Below, piece after piece: positions 9,819 through 17,093 of a stretch of DNA of 50,647 bases. Each line of letters opens with the position of its first letter. Position 1 is the stretch's first letter. The notes beneath the pieces are model-generated. The model did not search any database. It saw nothing but the letters and a program-made list of their open reading frames with translations, and was not told the DNA's origin. The translations under genes and the position numbers were made by a program. The stretch is from contig NZ_CAJE01000006.1 in assembly GCF_000308215.1 (NCBI RefSeq), positions 1 to 50,647 on the forward strand. The letters are read 5' to 3'. Source of the stretch: Methanomassiliicoccus luminyensis B10. GTDB taxonomy: Archaea; Thermoplasmatota; Thermoplasmata; Methanomassiliicoccales; Methanomassiliicoccaceae.

Positions 9819-11021
9819 ATGGAGGGTAGCGAGATGGAGCAGCGCGAAGGATGCGGCGACTCCCGGGCAGGCCGGAAGCGGAAAGGCCTCGCCACGAGCG
9901 TGGAGGAGAGGGTCCGCCCGGAGGTCCGGAGCATGGCCCGCCCCCGGCACGGCGGGGACGTGTGGGGCTACAATGGGATCGAGGATTACAGCTCCAACGT
10001 CAACCCTCTCGGCGCTCCCGAGCGCCTCGCCGAGTACATACGCGACGCTGCCGGGGACCTAATCAACTATCCCGACGACACCGCTTCCGGACTGAAGGGA
10101 GCTATCGCCTCCCGGTACGATGTTCCCGCGGGCAGCATCGTGGTCGGCGCGGGGTCCGCCGAGCTGATACGCCTGTTCCCGGAAGTGTTCATTTCCCCCG
10201 GCGACAAGGTGGTCATGCCCAAGCCCACCTTCTCCGAGTACGGCTTCGCCTGCCGCCTGATGGGCGCGAGGATGGTCGACCACCCCCTGAGGGAGGAGGA
10301 TGGCTTCCGAGTCGACGTCGGTTCCCTGATCAACGCCCTGGACCGCGAGACCAAGGCGGTGTACCTCTGCAATCCCAATAATCCCGTGGGCCGCATGATC
10401 GGACGCCGGGAGGTAATGGAGCTGGTGGAGGAAGCGGGCCGCCGCGACGTGATGGTGTTCCTCGACGAGACGCTCCTGGAGCTGTCCGAGCGGGACCAGG
10501 ACGTCACCTGCGTTCACGAGGTCGAGTCGCACGACAACATGTTCCTGATCCGATCGTTCACCAAATCGTTCGCCATGCCCGGCCTGCGCATCGGCTACGG
10601 GTTCGGCAGCAAGGAGGTCATGCGCTTCATGGAGGCGGGACGCCTCTCCTGGAACATCGGGACGCTGGAGCAGAGGGTGGGGGCGCGCCTGATGTCCGAG
10701 GAGCAGGAGCACGTCCGCAAGGCCGTGCGCATGCTGGTGGACGAGAAGAAGCGGATGCATTCCGAACTGTCAAGGATATTGCCGTACCGGGTCCCCCTGC
10801 CCGACTCGTACTTCTTCTTCTGCCCCGTCCACCCGCTGGGCGTATCGTCCCGCCAGTTCCGCGCCGCCATGCTGGAGGAAAGGATGCTGGTCCGCGACTG
10901 CTCCTCCTTCGGGGCGCCATGCGACCGCTACTCCCGCTTCTGCGTGAAGACCCCCGAGAGGAACGAGGCGTTCCTCGGCGCCATGAGGTCCGCGGTGGAG
11001 AAGCTGGGGACGGGGCGGTGA
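9819..11021 (+). CDS. cobD: L-threonine-O-3-phosphate decarboxylase (CobD-type PLP enzyme)
   Basis: Makes (R)-1-amino-2-propanol phosphate, the linker attached to cobyric acid by CbiB. Seen: the aminotransferase class I/II fold with NYPDDTASGLKGAIA, VGAGSAELI, NPNNPVGRMI, and SFTKSFAMPGLRIGYGF with the PLP lysine at residue 249. This fold is shared with HisC, and a separate hisC exists at 34409. Position at the head of the B12 operon favours CobD. The first 45 residues or so are a charged extension. The start has a strong Shine-Dalgarno. Its TGA overlaps the region where cbiB begins. It sits behind operator copy 2. Confidence 0.88.
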   Translation: MEGSEMEQREGCGDSRAGRKRKGLATSVEERVRPEVRSMARPRHGGDVWGYNGIEDYSSNVNPLGAPERLAEYIRDAAGDLINYPDDTASGLKGAIASRYDVPAGSIVVGAGSAELIRLFPEVFISPGDKVVMPKPTFSEYGFACRLMGARMVDHPLREEDGFRVDVGSLINALDRETKAVYLCNPNNPVGRMIGRREVMELVEEAGRRDVMVFLDETLLELSERDQDVTCVHEVESHDNMFLIRSFTKSFAMPGLRIGYGFGSKEVMRFMEAGRLSWNIGTLEQRVGARLMSEEQEHVRKAVRMLVDEKKRMHSELSRILPYRVPLPDSYFFFCPVHPLGVSSRQFRAAMLEERMLVRDCSSFGAPCDRYSRFCVKTPERNEAFLGAMRSAVEKLGTGR

Positions 11022-11025
11022 TGAG

Positions 11026-12021
11026 CTGGATATTATCTGGTACGCCCTGCTGATCCCCATCATCGCGCTGGCCATCGATCTGGCGCTGGGGGACCCCCCC
11101 AACCGCTACCACCCGGTGGCGTGGATGGGCAGGGTCATGGGCTTCCTGGACGACCGGATCGCGAGGACCGGCCGCCCTGCCCGGGACAGGGCCATGGGCG
11201 TACTGGTGGTCCTGGTCCCCATCATCATCTTCGTGACCGGCCTCACCTTCCTGGTGGCCGCCGTCCGCAGCTGGCTGGGCATCATCGCCTGGGTCATCGC
11301 CTGCGCCGTGGTGTTCAAGATCACGTTCGCCATCCGCACCCTGGAGACGCACACCGCGCCGATGATCGAGCAGCTGAAGAACGACGACCTCGAGGGGGCG
11401 CGGAAGAAGGCGGCCATGGTGGTGTCCCGGGACGTGTACAAGCTCGACAAGGCCCATGTCACCTCGTGCGCCGCGGAGACGGTGGCCGAGAACCTGGTGG
11501 ACTCGGTCCTCTCCCCTATGTTCTGGTTCGGCCTGGCCGGCATCCCCGGGGCGGTGCTGCTCAGGACCTCCAACACCGCGGACGGGATGGTGGGGTACCT
11601 CAGCGAGAAGCACCGTTACGTGGGCTGGTTCTCCGCCCGGCTGGACGACGCCATGCACTATGTGGTGGCCCGGCTGTCGGTGCCGTTCATAATGCTGGCC
11701 CTGGCCATCATGGGCAAGGACTGGAGGAACGCCTGGAAGGTGGCGCTGCGCGATCACAAGCAGACATCCAGCCCCAACAAGGGGTGGCCCATGGCCGCGG
11801 TGGCCGGGGGCCTGGGGGTCAAGTTCGAGAAGATCGGCTATTACTCCATGGGGGACGGCGAGGTGGTGTGCGATCCCGAGAAGATAAGGGAAACGATCAA
11901 TGTGATGAAGCTCACCGGGGTGCTGTTCCTGTTCCTGGTACTGCTGCCTTTATTTGCCCTCATCGGCATCCATGTCCAGCTGTTCCTGGAGGACCTGCTG
12001 CTCGGCCTCATCGGACGGTGA
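11026..12021 (+). CDS. cbiB: Adenosylcobinamide-phosphate synthase CbiB, non-canonical start
   Basis: Integral membrane enzyme that joins cobyric acid to aminopropanol phosphate. Seen: several membrane helices, the family N-terminus DLALGDPPNRYHPVAWMGR, KLDKAHVTSCAAETVAENLVDS in two parts, TSNTADGMVGYLSEKH, and the C-terminal helix. The first usual start in frame is GTG 11116, inside the conserved HPVAWMGR, and would remove the first membrane helix (ALLIPIIALAIDLAL). The frame upstream is open to 10987 without ATG/GTG/TTG. CTG 11026 is the nearest plausible start, and I use it. Alternatively one base is missing after the ATG at 11021, which overlaps the cobD stop (TGATG context). Confidence 0.85.
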   Translation: MDIIWYALLIPIIALAIDLALGDPPNRYHPVAWMGRVMGFLDDRIARTGRPARDRAMGVLVVLVPIIIFVTGLTFLVAAVRSWLGIIAWVIACAVVFKITFAIRTLETHTAPMIEQLKNDDLEGARKKAAMVVSRDVYKLDKAHVTSCAAETVAENLVDSVLSPMFWFGLAGIPGAVLLRTSNTADGMVGYLSEKHRYVGWFSARLDDAMHYVVARLSVPFIMLALAIMGKDWRNAWKVALRDHKQTSSPNKGWPMAAVAGGLGVKFEKIGYYSMGDGEVVCDPEKIRETINVMKLTGVLFLFLVLLPLFALIGIHVQLFLEDLLLGLIGR

Positions 12022-12025
12022 TGTA

Positions 12026-13180
12026 TTGACGGAACTTGATGTCAAAGTGGAATTGAAGGACTATCATTTGTACAAGAGGCCGGTGGCCATCATCAGGCTG
12101 CCTTCCAACTTCAGGACACTGAGCTCGACCATCATGGGCGGGGGGTACATCGAGACCGACACCCTGTTCATCTTCGAGGTGCCGCTAGGATATGATGAGA
12201 GAGATCCCGAGGGGGACCTGGAGAAGGTGTGCCGCGAGTATGGCCTGGGGCCGCCCTGCGTGGGCTTCATGACCGCCGCGGACGTGAAGAGGGTCATCAC
12301 CGTGACCAAGGAAACGGTCAACGGCGTCACCGCCGTGACAGTGGCCACCGCTGGCACCACCAACGCGCTGGTGGCAGGGGAGCGGATATCCCAGGACATC
12401 CTCGACTCCCTCAATAAGCGCAAGGCGGGGACCATCAACATCATCACCGCCGTGGACGTGCCGCTGGAGGACTGCGGCATGGCCAACGCCATCATGACCA
12501 TGACCGAGGCCAAGGCCGCCGCCCTGAAGGATGTCGGGCTGAACGCGACGGGGACCACCAGCGATGCCGTGGCGATATGCTGCCCGCCCGGGAAGGGAGG
12601 CAAGTATGCCGGGACCGCCACCGACGTGGGGGTGGCCGTCGCTCGGTCCGTGAGGGCCGCGGTGGCCGGGTCGGTGCGCAAGTGGACCAACGGGAAGAAG
12701 GGCCCGGCCAAGGACTTCATGTCCCGGCTGGAGGAGATGGGGGTCGGCGAGGCGGAGATGTGGGAAGCGGCCGCCGGACTTTACGTGCCGGACCCCTCGT
12801 GGGGCGAGGAGATGATCCGGGAGAAGTTCCGCAAGCATCTTCGCGTGCTCCGCAAGGACATCAACGTCAACGCCATGGTCTTCGCGGCCATCAACATGGA
12901 GGAGATGGGGTGCCGCGACGAGATGTACGGCCTGGACCGGGGCCGCTATTTCCAGGACCCCGTGCACCTGGTGGCCGACGAGCTCTTGGGCATCGCCCTG
13001 GCGGAGTACATCGCCGGCACCAAGGGACTGTTCGAGTACGTCCGCTATGACAAGAAGAAGCCGGGCGTGCTGGGCACCCTCGGCCCGTTCCTCGACGACA
13101 TCGTCGCGTCCCTCATCGGCTCGATAATGTCCCGCATATACACTGAACTTCTGGAAGGTGAGGACAAATTAGGCTCCTGA
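12026..13180 (+). CDS. cbiZ: Fusion of adenosylcobinamide amidohydrolase (CbiZ) and alpha-ribazole-phosphate phosphatase (CobZ)
   Basis: Two-domain B12 protein of 384 residues. Residues 1 to about 225 match CbiZ, which cleaves salvaged cobinamide to cobyric acid: GGGYIETDTLFIFEV, TAGTTNALVAGE, GTINIITAVDVPLED, GTTSDAVAICCPPG and YAGTATDVGVAVARSV. Residues from about 235 resemble the PgpA-like CobZ phosphatase of methanogens: DPVHLVADELLGIALAEY and KKPGVLGTLGPFLDDIVA. CobZ removes the 5' phosphate late in nucleotide-loop assembly. It starts at TTG 12026, five bases after the cbiB stop. Domain calls are from motif memory; the CobZ assignment is the less certain half. Confidence 0.85.
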   Translation: MTELDVKVELKDYHLYKRPVAIIRLPSNFRTLSSTIMGGGYIETDTLFIFEVPLGYDERDPEGDLEKVCREYGLGPPCVGFMTAADVKRVITVTKETVNGVTAVTVATAGTTNALVAGERISQDILDSLNKRKAGTINIITAVDVPLEDCGMANAIMTMTEAKAAALKDVGLNATGTTSDAVAICCPPGKGGKYAGTATDVGVAVARSVRAAVAGSVRKWTNGKKGPAKDFMSRLEEMGVGEAEMWEAAAGLYVPDPSWGEEMIREKFRKHLRVLRKDINVNAMVFAAINMEEMGCRDEMYGLDRGRYFQDPVHLVADELLGIALAEYIAGTKGLFEYVRYDKKKPGVLGTLGPFLDDIVASLIGSIMSRIYTELLEGEDKLGS

Positions 13181-13956
13181 GCGCGGTAAAGGCGCAGTTC
13201 TCGCTGTTCACCATCCTGCCGGTGAACGCCTCGATGGAGGATGTGGACGAGCTCTCGCGCAACTTCTGGACGGCGCCGCTGATCGGCCTGTTCTACGGAC
13301 TGATCGCGGGCAGCCTGTTCTGGTTGCTGCACGATGTCTTCGGCGGCCTGGTGTCCGCGACCATCGTAATCCTGGTCGTGCACATGCTCAATCGCTTCCT
13401 GCACTTCGACGGCCTCATTGACCTCGGCGACGGCCTCGTCGCCACCGGAACGCAGGAGAAGAGGCTGGCGGCGATGAAGGACACCCGGGTGGGCGCCGGC
13501 GGGGTCAGCTACGGCGTGATGTTCACGCTGCTCATCGTAGCGTCCCTCGCCTCCCTGCCGGGGGTGGCCGGGCTGCTGTTCTTCGTCCCCCTGGCCATGG
13601 AGGTCCTGGCCAAGAACGGCCTGGTATCGGCGGCGTCCCTGGGCAGAGAGAGGGAGGGGCTGGGCAGCCCCTTCGTCAAGAACGCCGGTACCTCCGCCAT
13701 GCTGATGTCCACGGCCCTGTCGTTCGCCATCGTCATGCTCCTGGCCATCCTGTTCGTCGCTCCCCGGTCCGGGTTCCTGGTAGCGATCTTCCTGGCCTTC
13801 TGCATGGTCCTCGCCAGCGTGGTGGCCGGGGTGGTGGTGTCGGTGATAGCGACCCGCGCCTTCGGCTGCGTCAACGGCGATGTGATGGGCGCCACGAACG
13901 AACTGTCCAAGGCGGCGGTGCTCCTGGCCACCCTGGCGGTGCTGGCGTGGCTGTAG
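13168..13956 (+). CDS. cobS: Adenosylcobinamide-GDP ribazoletransferase CobS, possible ATT start
   Basis: Membrane enzyme that attaches alpha-ribazole to GDP-cobinamide. Seen: FSLFTILPVN (family N-terminus), FWTAPLIGLFYGLIAG, RFLHFDGLIDLGDGL, KDTRVGAGGVSYGV, and several membrane helices. A GTG at 13222 is the first usual start but lies behind the conserved N-terminus. In frame, ATT 13168 begins IRLLSAVKAQFSLFTILP and has GGTGAGG five bases upstream. No ATG/GTG/TTG lies between the upstream stop and 13222. I therefore take ATT 13168 (262 residues). It overlaps the end of the cbiZ-cobZ gene by 13 bases and cobY by 10. Confidence 0.85.
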   Translation: MRLLSAVKAQFSLFTILPVNASMEDVDELSRNFWTAPLIGLFYGLIAGSLFWLLHDVFGGLVSATIVILVVHMLNRFLHFDGLIDLGDGLVATGTQEKRLAAMKDTRVGAGGVSYGVMFTLLIVASLASLPGVAGLLFFVPLAMEVLAKNGLVSAASLGREREGLGSPFVKNAGTSAMLMSTALSFAIVMLLAILFVAPRSGFLVAIFLAFCMVLASVVAGVVVSVIATRAFGCVNGDVMGATNELSKAAVLLATLAVLAWL

Positions 13957-14567
13957 ACGCCCTCATCACCGCCGGGGGCAAGGGCACCAGGATGAGGGAG
14001 CTGGGGGGCGAAAAGCCCATGATCCCGGTGCTGGGGCGTCCGCTCATAGATTATGTCCTGGATGCAGTGAGGGGGTCGAGATCGGTCGGCGATGTGTACG
14101 TTTCCGTGAGCGACAACACTCCCCTGACGCGAGCATACCTGAAGGAGCGCGGAGTCAACGTGATCGAGACCTCCGGCGAGGAGTACGCTCATGACCTTGG
14201 CCAGGCCCTGGGGGCCCTGCGGACCGACCAAGTGCTCATCTGCCCGGCGGACATGCCCCTGATGTCTTCCAGAGAGATCGACGACATCATCGGCGGGTAC
14301 TCCCGCTCCGGGGTGGAATCGTACTCCGTGGCCATACCTCACGAGATGCTCCAGCGGCTGGGGGCGAGGCCGACGACCTACCGGTTCACCGTGGGCGGCG
14401 TGGACACCGTGCTGTGCGGAATATCGGTCGTCGACCGGAAGAAGATGGTCTCGGGAGCGGTGCTCACCGAGGGCTACCTGGTCATGAGATCTGAGGACCT
14501 CGCGCTCAACGTCAACACCGCGGACGATCTCAGAGCGGCGGAGAAGAGGCTGAGGGAGAGGGCCTGA
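13947..14567 (+). CDS. cobY: GTP:adenosylcobinamide-phosphate guanylyltransferase CobY
   Basis: Archaeal replacement for the guanylyltransferase of CobU: makes adenosyl-GDP-cobinamide. Seen: nucleotidyltransferase start ALITAGGKGTRM, GEKPMIPVLGRPLIDYVLDA, the CPADMPLMS metal-binding strand, and LALNVNTADDLRAAE at the end. The length of 206 residues is typical. It starts at GTG 13947 inside the last codons of cobS. It is the last gene of the cobD-cbiB-cbiZ/cobZ-cobS-cobY run. A weak inverted repeat (AGCCCA/TGGGCT) follows just after the stop. Confidence 0.9.
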   Translation: MAVDALITAGGKGTRMRELGGEKPMIPVLGRPLIDYVLDAVRGSRSVGDVYVSVSDNTPLTRAYLKERGVNVIETSGEEYAHDLGQALGALRTDQVLICPADMPLMSSREIDDIIGGYSRSGVESYSVAIPHEMLQRLGARPTTYRFTVGGVDTVLCGISVVDRKKMVSGAVLTEGYLVMRSEDLALNVNTADDLRAAEKRLRERA

Positions 14568-14639
14568 GCCCATCGCCTCGCTTGGGCTTGGAGGAGGTTC
14601 CGCCGGCGATGGCCCCCACTGGTTTTAAAATCTCATAAT

Positions 14640-15286
14640 GGGAATATACCTGGATTCGACGATAGCCGCATCTACTTCGGCGCATGGTGCAGCACCGGCA
14701 GCGCTCCTGGAAAATACTGTTGCCTGAACGCCGAGAACGGGACGACGATGTGGGAACGTTCGTCATCTAACAGCCACGGCTATCACTGGGCTGGCGCCGT
14801 GGTCATCGGCGACTACCTTGTGTACGACGACGAAGGAGGCAACCTGATTTCGGTGGACAAGCTCACCGGGGCGACGATCGAGGACAGGAACGTCACCGCT
14901 CTGCTGGGCATACCGATCAGCAGCATTCGCTCCTCCGTTTCACATTCGGCGGAGTCCGACCGCGTGCTCCTCACCGTCCAGGACGGCTATGTCTGCGCCC
15001 TCGGCTTCAATGCCGACGACGGCACTTTCGACAATGGGGACAAGTGGGCCGCGAAGTTCAGCGATCGCTCCACATCGACCCCGGCTGTATGCGGCGGCAA
15101 GATCTATGTGGGGAGCGGCGCTTACATGGGCGCTCCCGCCGGCACGGCTGCTATTGTCTGAGCGAGAGCGACGGCTCGGTCCTGTGGAACTATGTGGACA
15201 AGGTCGACGGCGTGGCGACAGCGCACAATACTGTCCAGTCCTCCACGGTGATCTCGACCCACTACGACGACGGCGACGGAGAAGGA
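14640..15286 (+). pseudogene. Broken PQQ-type beta-propeller repeat protein
   Basis: Remnant of a secreted or surface propeller protein. In one frame: DDSRIYFGAWCSTGSAPG, CCLNAENGTTMW, GDYLVYDDEGGNLISVDKL, and TPAVCGGKIYVGSGAYMG. This frame stops at 15161. In the next frame the repeat continues (YCLSESDGSVLWNYVDK, QSSTVISTHYDDG), so there is a frameshift near 15140. No signal peptide or start codon is seen at the front and no continuation after about 15286. It is a fragment, not a working gene. Confidence 0.6.
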
Positions 15287-15467
15287 TTAGAACAGACCGA
15301 GGATGACGAACTCCGTCGTCCGCAAACCCCTTCGTCCATCCTCTTTTTCGTTCTTGACAAAGATCATCTTTGCCCATCAGGAATATCCAGCAACATTTTT
15401 TTCCCAAGAGTTTGGTCTCTAATGCACTCTCTAATCTATTAGTAATTGTTATCAATAATATGGAAAT

Positions 15468-15517
15468 GATATATATTGGAAGGGCTTATACCGATTTAGT
15501 TGGATATTGCATCCTAC
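15468..15517 (+). promoter_or_regulatory. Promoter with operator copy 3
   Basis: GATATATATT (15468-15477) is the TATA box. GTTGGAT-ATTGC-ATCCTAC (15499-15517) is the palindrome with one mismatch between arms, again at the predicted start of transcription. The 67-residue gene at 15556 follows 38 bases later. Confidence 0.6.
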
Positions 15518-15555
15518 TTATCAAACTGGCTGGATGATTTAATGGTGGAAACGGC

Positions 15556-15759
15556 ATGAAGATGGGAAATGGTGAGATTCCAGAGGAAGCGATCGGCCCC
15601 AATGACGGGAAAGGCCCTGTTCCTGAAGTGAGGAGCACTGTGATCGAGACATATATCGTCACGGAGGAAGGGCCTCTCAAATTGGCGGGGTTCTATGTCC
15701 GCGTAGATAGGAATACGGGGGAAAAGAGCCCCCTCAGGCGGCTGATAGAATCGGAATGA
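15556..15759 (+). CDS. 67-residue protein of unknown function, candidate B12-linked gene
   Basis: Small acidic, proline-containing protein with no family I recognise. It reads as a flexible N-terminus followed by strands VRSTVIETYIVTEEG and LKLAGFYVRVDRNTG. GGTGG lies nine bases before the ATG. A TATA box and operator copy 3 precede it, and stem-loops follow the stop. This good gene architecture for so short a frame argues that it is real. Its operator is shared with cobT and the cobD operon. Confidence 0.55.
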   Translation: MKMGNGEIPEEAIGPNDGKGPVPEVRSTVIETYIVTEEGPLKLAGFYVRVDRNTGEKSPLRRLIESE

Positions 15760-15797
15760 CCTTCTCGCTACGGCGCCGGGCCGCGCCGGAGAAAGGT
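15760..15797 (+). terminator. Stem-loop after the 67-residue gene
   Basis: CGGCGC and GCGCCG pair around CGGGCC, with an outer CTTCTC/GAGAAAG arm that pairs imperfectly. It starts right after the stop codon. Confidence 0.4.
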
Positions 15798-15819
15798 CTC
15801 ATCTGACCAAAACAATGAA

Positions 15820-15840
15820 GAAAGGGGCCGAAGCCCCGTT
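15820..15840 (-). terminator. cobT terminator with TTCG loop
   Basis: On the minus strand the hairpin GGGGC-TTCG-GCCCC stands just after the cobT stop and is followed by TTTCTTC. The TTCG loop makes it very stable. On the plus strand the same stem ends in GTTTTA, so it may serve both directions. Confidence 0.6.
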
Positions 15841-16947
15841 TTACCGCCGTGATACCAGTCTAGCGTAGTTCTTCTCGATCTCGTCCAGCATGGTCCGCGC
15901 GGTGATCTTGCCCTCACTTTTGGCCATGGCCGCGATGGTCGTTCCGCCGGCGCCGACGCCTTCCTTGACCAGCCCGGTCTCGTAGATCTTGAGGCCGTCG
16001 TAGCGGGACTGCGTGAAGTTCAGGTTCGCGGCGAGCACCGGGACCTTGCCTATCTTGGCGACAAGGTTGCGTATGTCCGAGGTCTTGTCCTTGCTGATCC
16101 ACCGGGTGGTCCCGATGGCCACGTTGTCGAGGACGGTGTCGTCCATGCCCGCGACTATCGCCAGCACCGCGGCCATCTGGGTCCCTCCGGCCATGAGCAC
16201 GGGGACGGATTCCGCCGCGCCGACCACCAGGCCCGCGGCCGCCGCCATCATGGGGTCGCCAACGGCCTCTATGGCGGCCATGGGGTCCTTCTTAAGCGCC
16301 TCCCTGCTCATCCCGCATTTGCTGAGGCCTTCCGCGACCACCTGAGTCTTGAGGTCATGGGGGTTGGCCGGGAGAGTGCTGGAGACCTTCCCGTCGGCCT
16401 CGTAGCCCAGAGCGTTCAGCACGCCCAGCGCGGTGGTGGTGCCGCCCGGGATGGACTCGCTGACGATCAGGTATTCGCCGATCTTGGCGAGGTTCTTCCC
16501 GGCCAGCACGGCACGGTCGAAGCACTTCTCGGGATCCTTTACCGCCCTTCCGGTCCTGATGTCCTCTCCGGTGACGCCGTCGACATCGATGTATGGCACG
16601 TGCGGGCGCACCCTCACGCCGCCGTTCACCACGATGATGGGCATGTTGACCAGCTTGGCCGCGGACATGGTGATCAGGCCAGGGGTCGGTATGCCATCAG
16701 GGGTCACCGGCACGCCGTCCATGCATTTGCACTTGCCGTAGAACAACAGCTCCATGTCCGCCGCGGGCGTGAAGTCGCAGGCCTCGGGGTTGGCCCCCGC
16801 GGCCGATACGCCGGGGATCTTGGCCGTCTCGGTGTTGCCGATGACGCACGTATAGGTGGGGTTCTTCCCCCAGATGCGTTCAACGAATTTCCTGCCCTTT
16901 TCTTCCTCCAGACAGAGGATAATATCTTCCGGGACTTTGAACGACAT
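15841..16947 (-). CDS. cobT: Nicotinate-nucleotide-dimethylbenzimidazole phosphoribosyltransferase-like CobT (archaeal)
   Basis: Activates the lower-ligand base to alpha-ribazole phosphate for the B12 nucleotide loop. Seen: an archaeal CobT-like sequence with SAAGANPEACDFTPAADME, MPIIVVNGGVRVRPHVP, ESIPGGTTTALGVLNALGY, VGDPMMAAAAGLVVGA, LMAGGTQMAAVLAIV and GVGAGGTTIAAMA. ATG 16947 is chosen (368 residues). GGAG lies about ten bases upstream, and an earlier start at 16965 would add six unsupported residues. It is transcribed alone towards the 67-residue gene, behind operator copy 4. With the cobD operon it completes nucleotide-loop assembly. Confidence 0.9.
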   Translation of the reverse strand: MSFKVPEDIILCLEEEKGRKFVERIWGKNPTYTCVIGNTETAKIPGVSAAGANPEACDFTPAADMELLFYGKCKCMDGVPVTPDGIPTPGLITMSAAKLVNMPIIVVNGGVRVRPHVPYIDVDGVTGEDIRTGRAVKDPEKCFDRAVLAGKNLAKIGEYLIVSESIPGGTTTALGVLNALGYEADGKVSSTLPANPHDLKTQVVAEGLSKCGMSREALKKDPMAAIEAVGDPMMAAAAGLVVGAAESVPVLMAGGTQMAAVLAIVAGMDDTVLDNVAIGTTRWISKDKTSDIRNLVAKIGKVPVLAANLNFTQSRYDGLKIYETGLVKEGVGAGGTTIAAMAKSEGKITARTMLDEIEKNYARLVSRR

Positions 16948-16970
16948 GGTTTCAGCTCCGAACAACCACA

Positions 16971-17015
16971 GTTGGATGATTCATCCAACGGAATGCCTAC
17001 AGTCTATTTAACTAT
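16971..17015 (-). promoter_or_regulatory. cobT promoter with operator copy 4 (perfect palindrome)
   Basis: GTTGGATGATTCATCCAAC (16971-16989) is a perfect 19-base palindrome about its central base. On the minus strand TTAAATAG (17004-17011) is the TATA box, which puts the predicted transcription start inside the palindrome. The position fits repression by blocking polymerase. Confidence 0.7.
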
Positions 17016-17093
17016 GGTGTCCGGTGCGCCCATGACGTAGCGGCACTTAGAACTATGTCGCCCCTGAGAGAAAGAGAGAAAGGCCCGCCCGGC

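Noticed and set aside
9819-11021. Calling the PLP gene a second histidinol-phosphate aminotransferase
   Set aside because: The fold is shared, but a clear hisC lies in the his operon and this gene heads the B12 operon immediately before cbiB.
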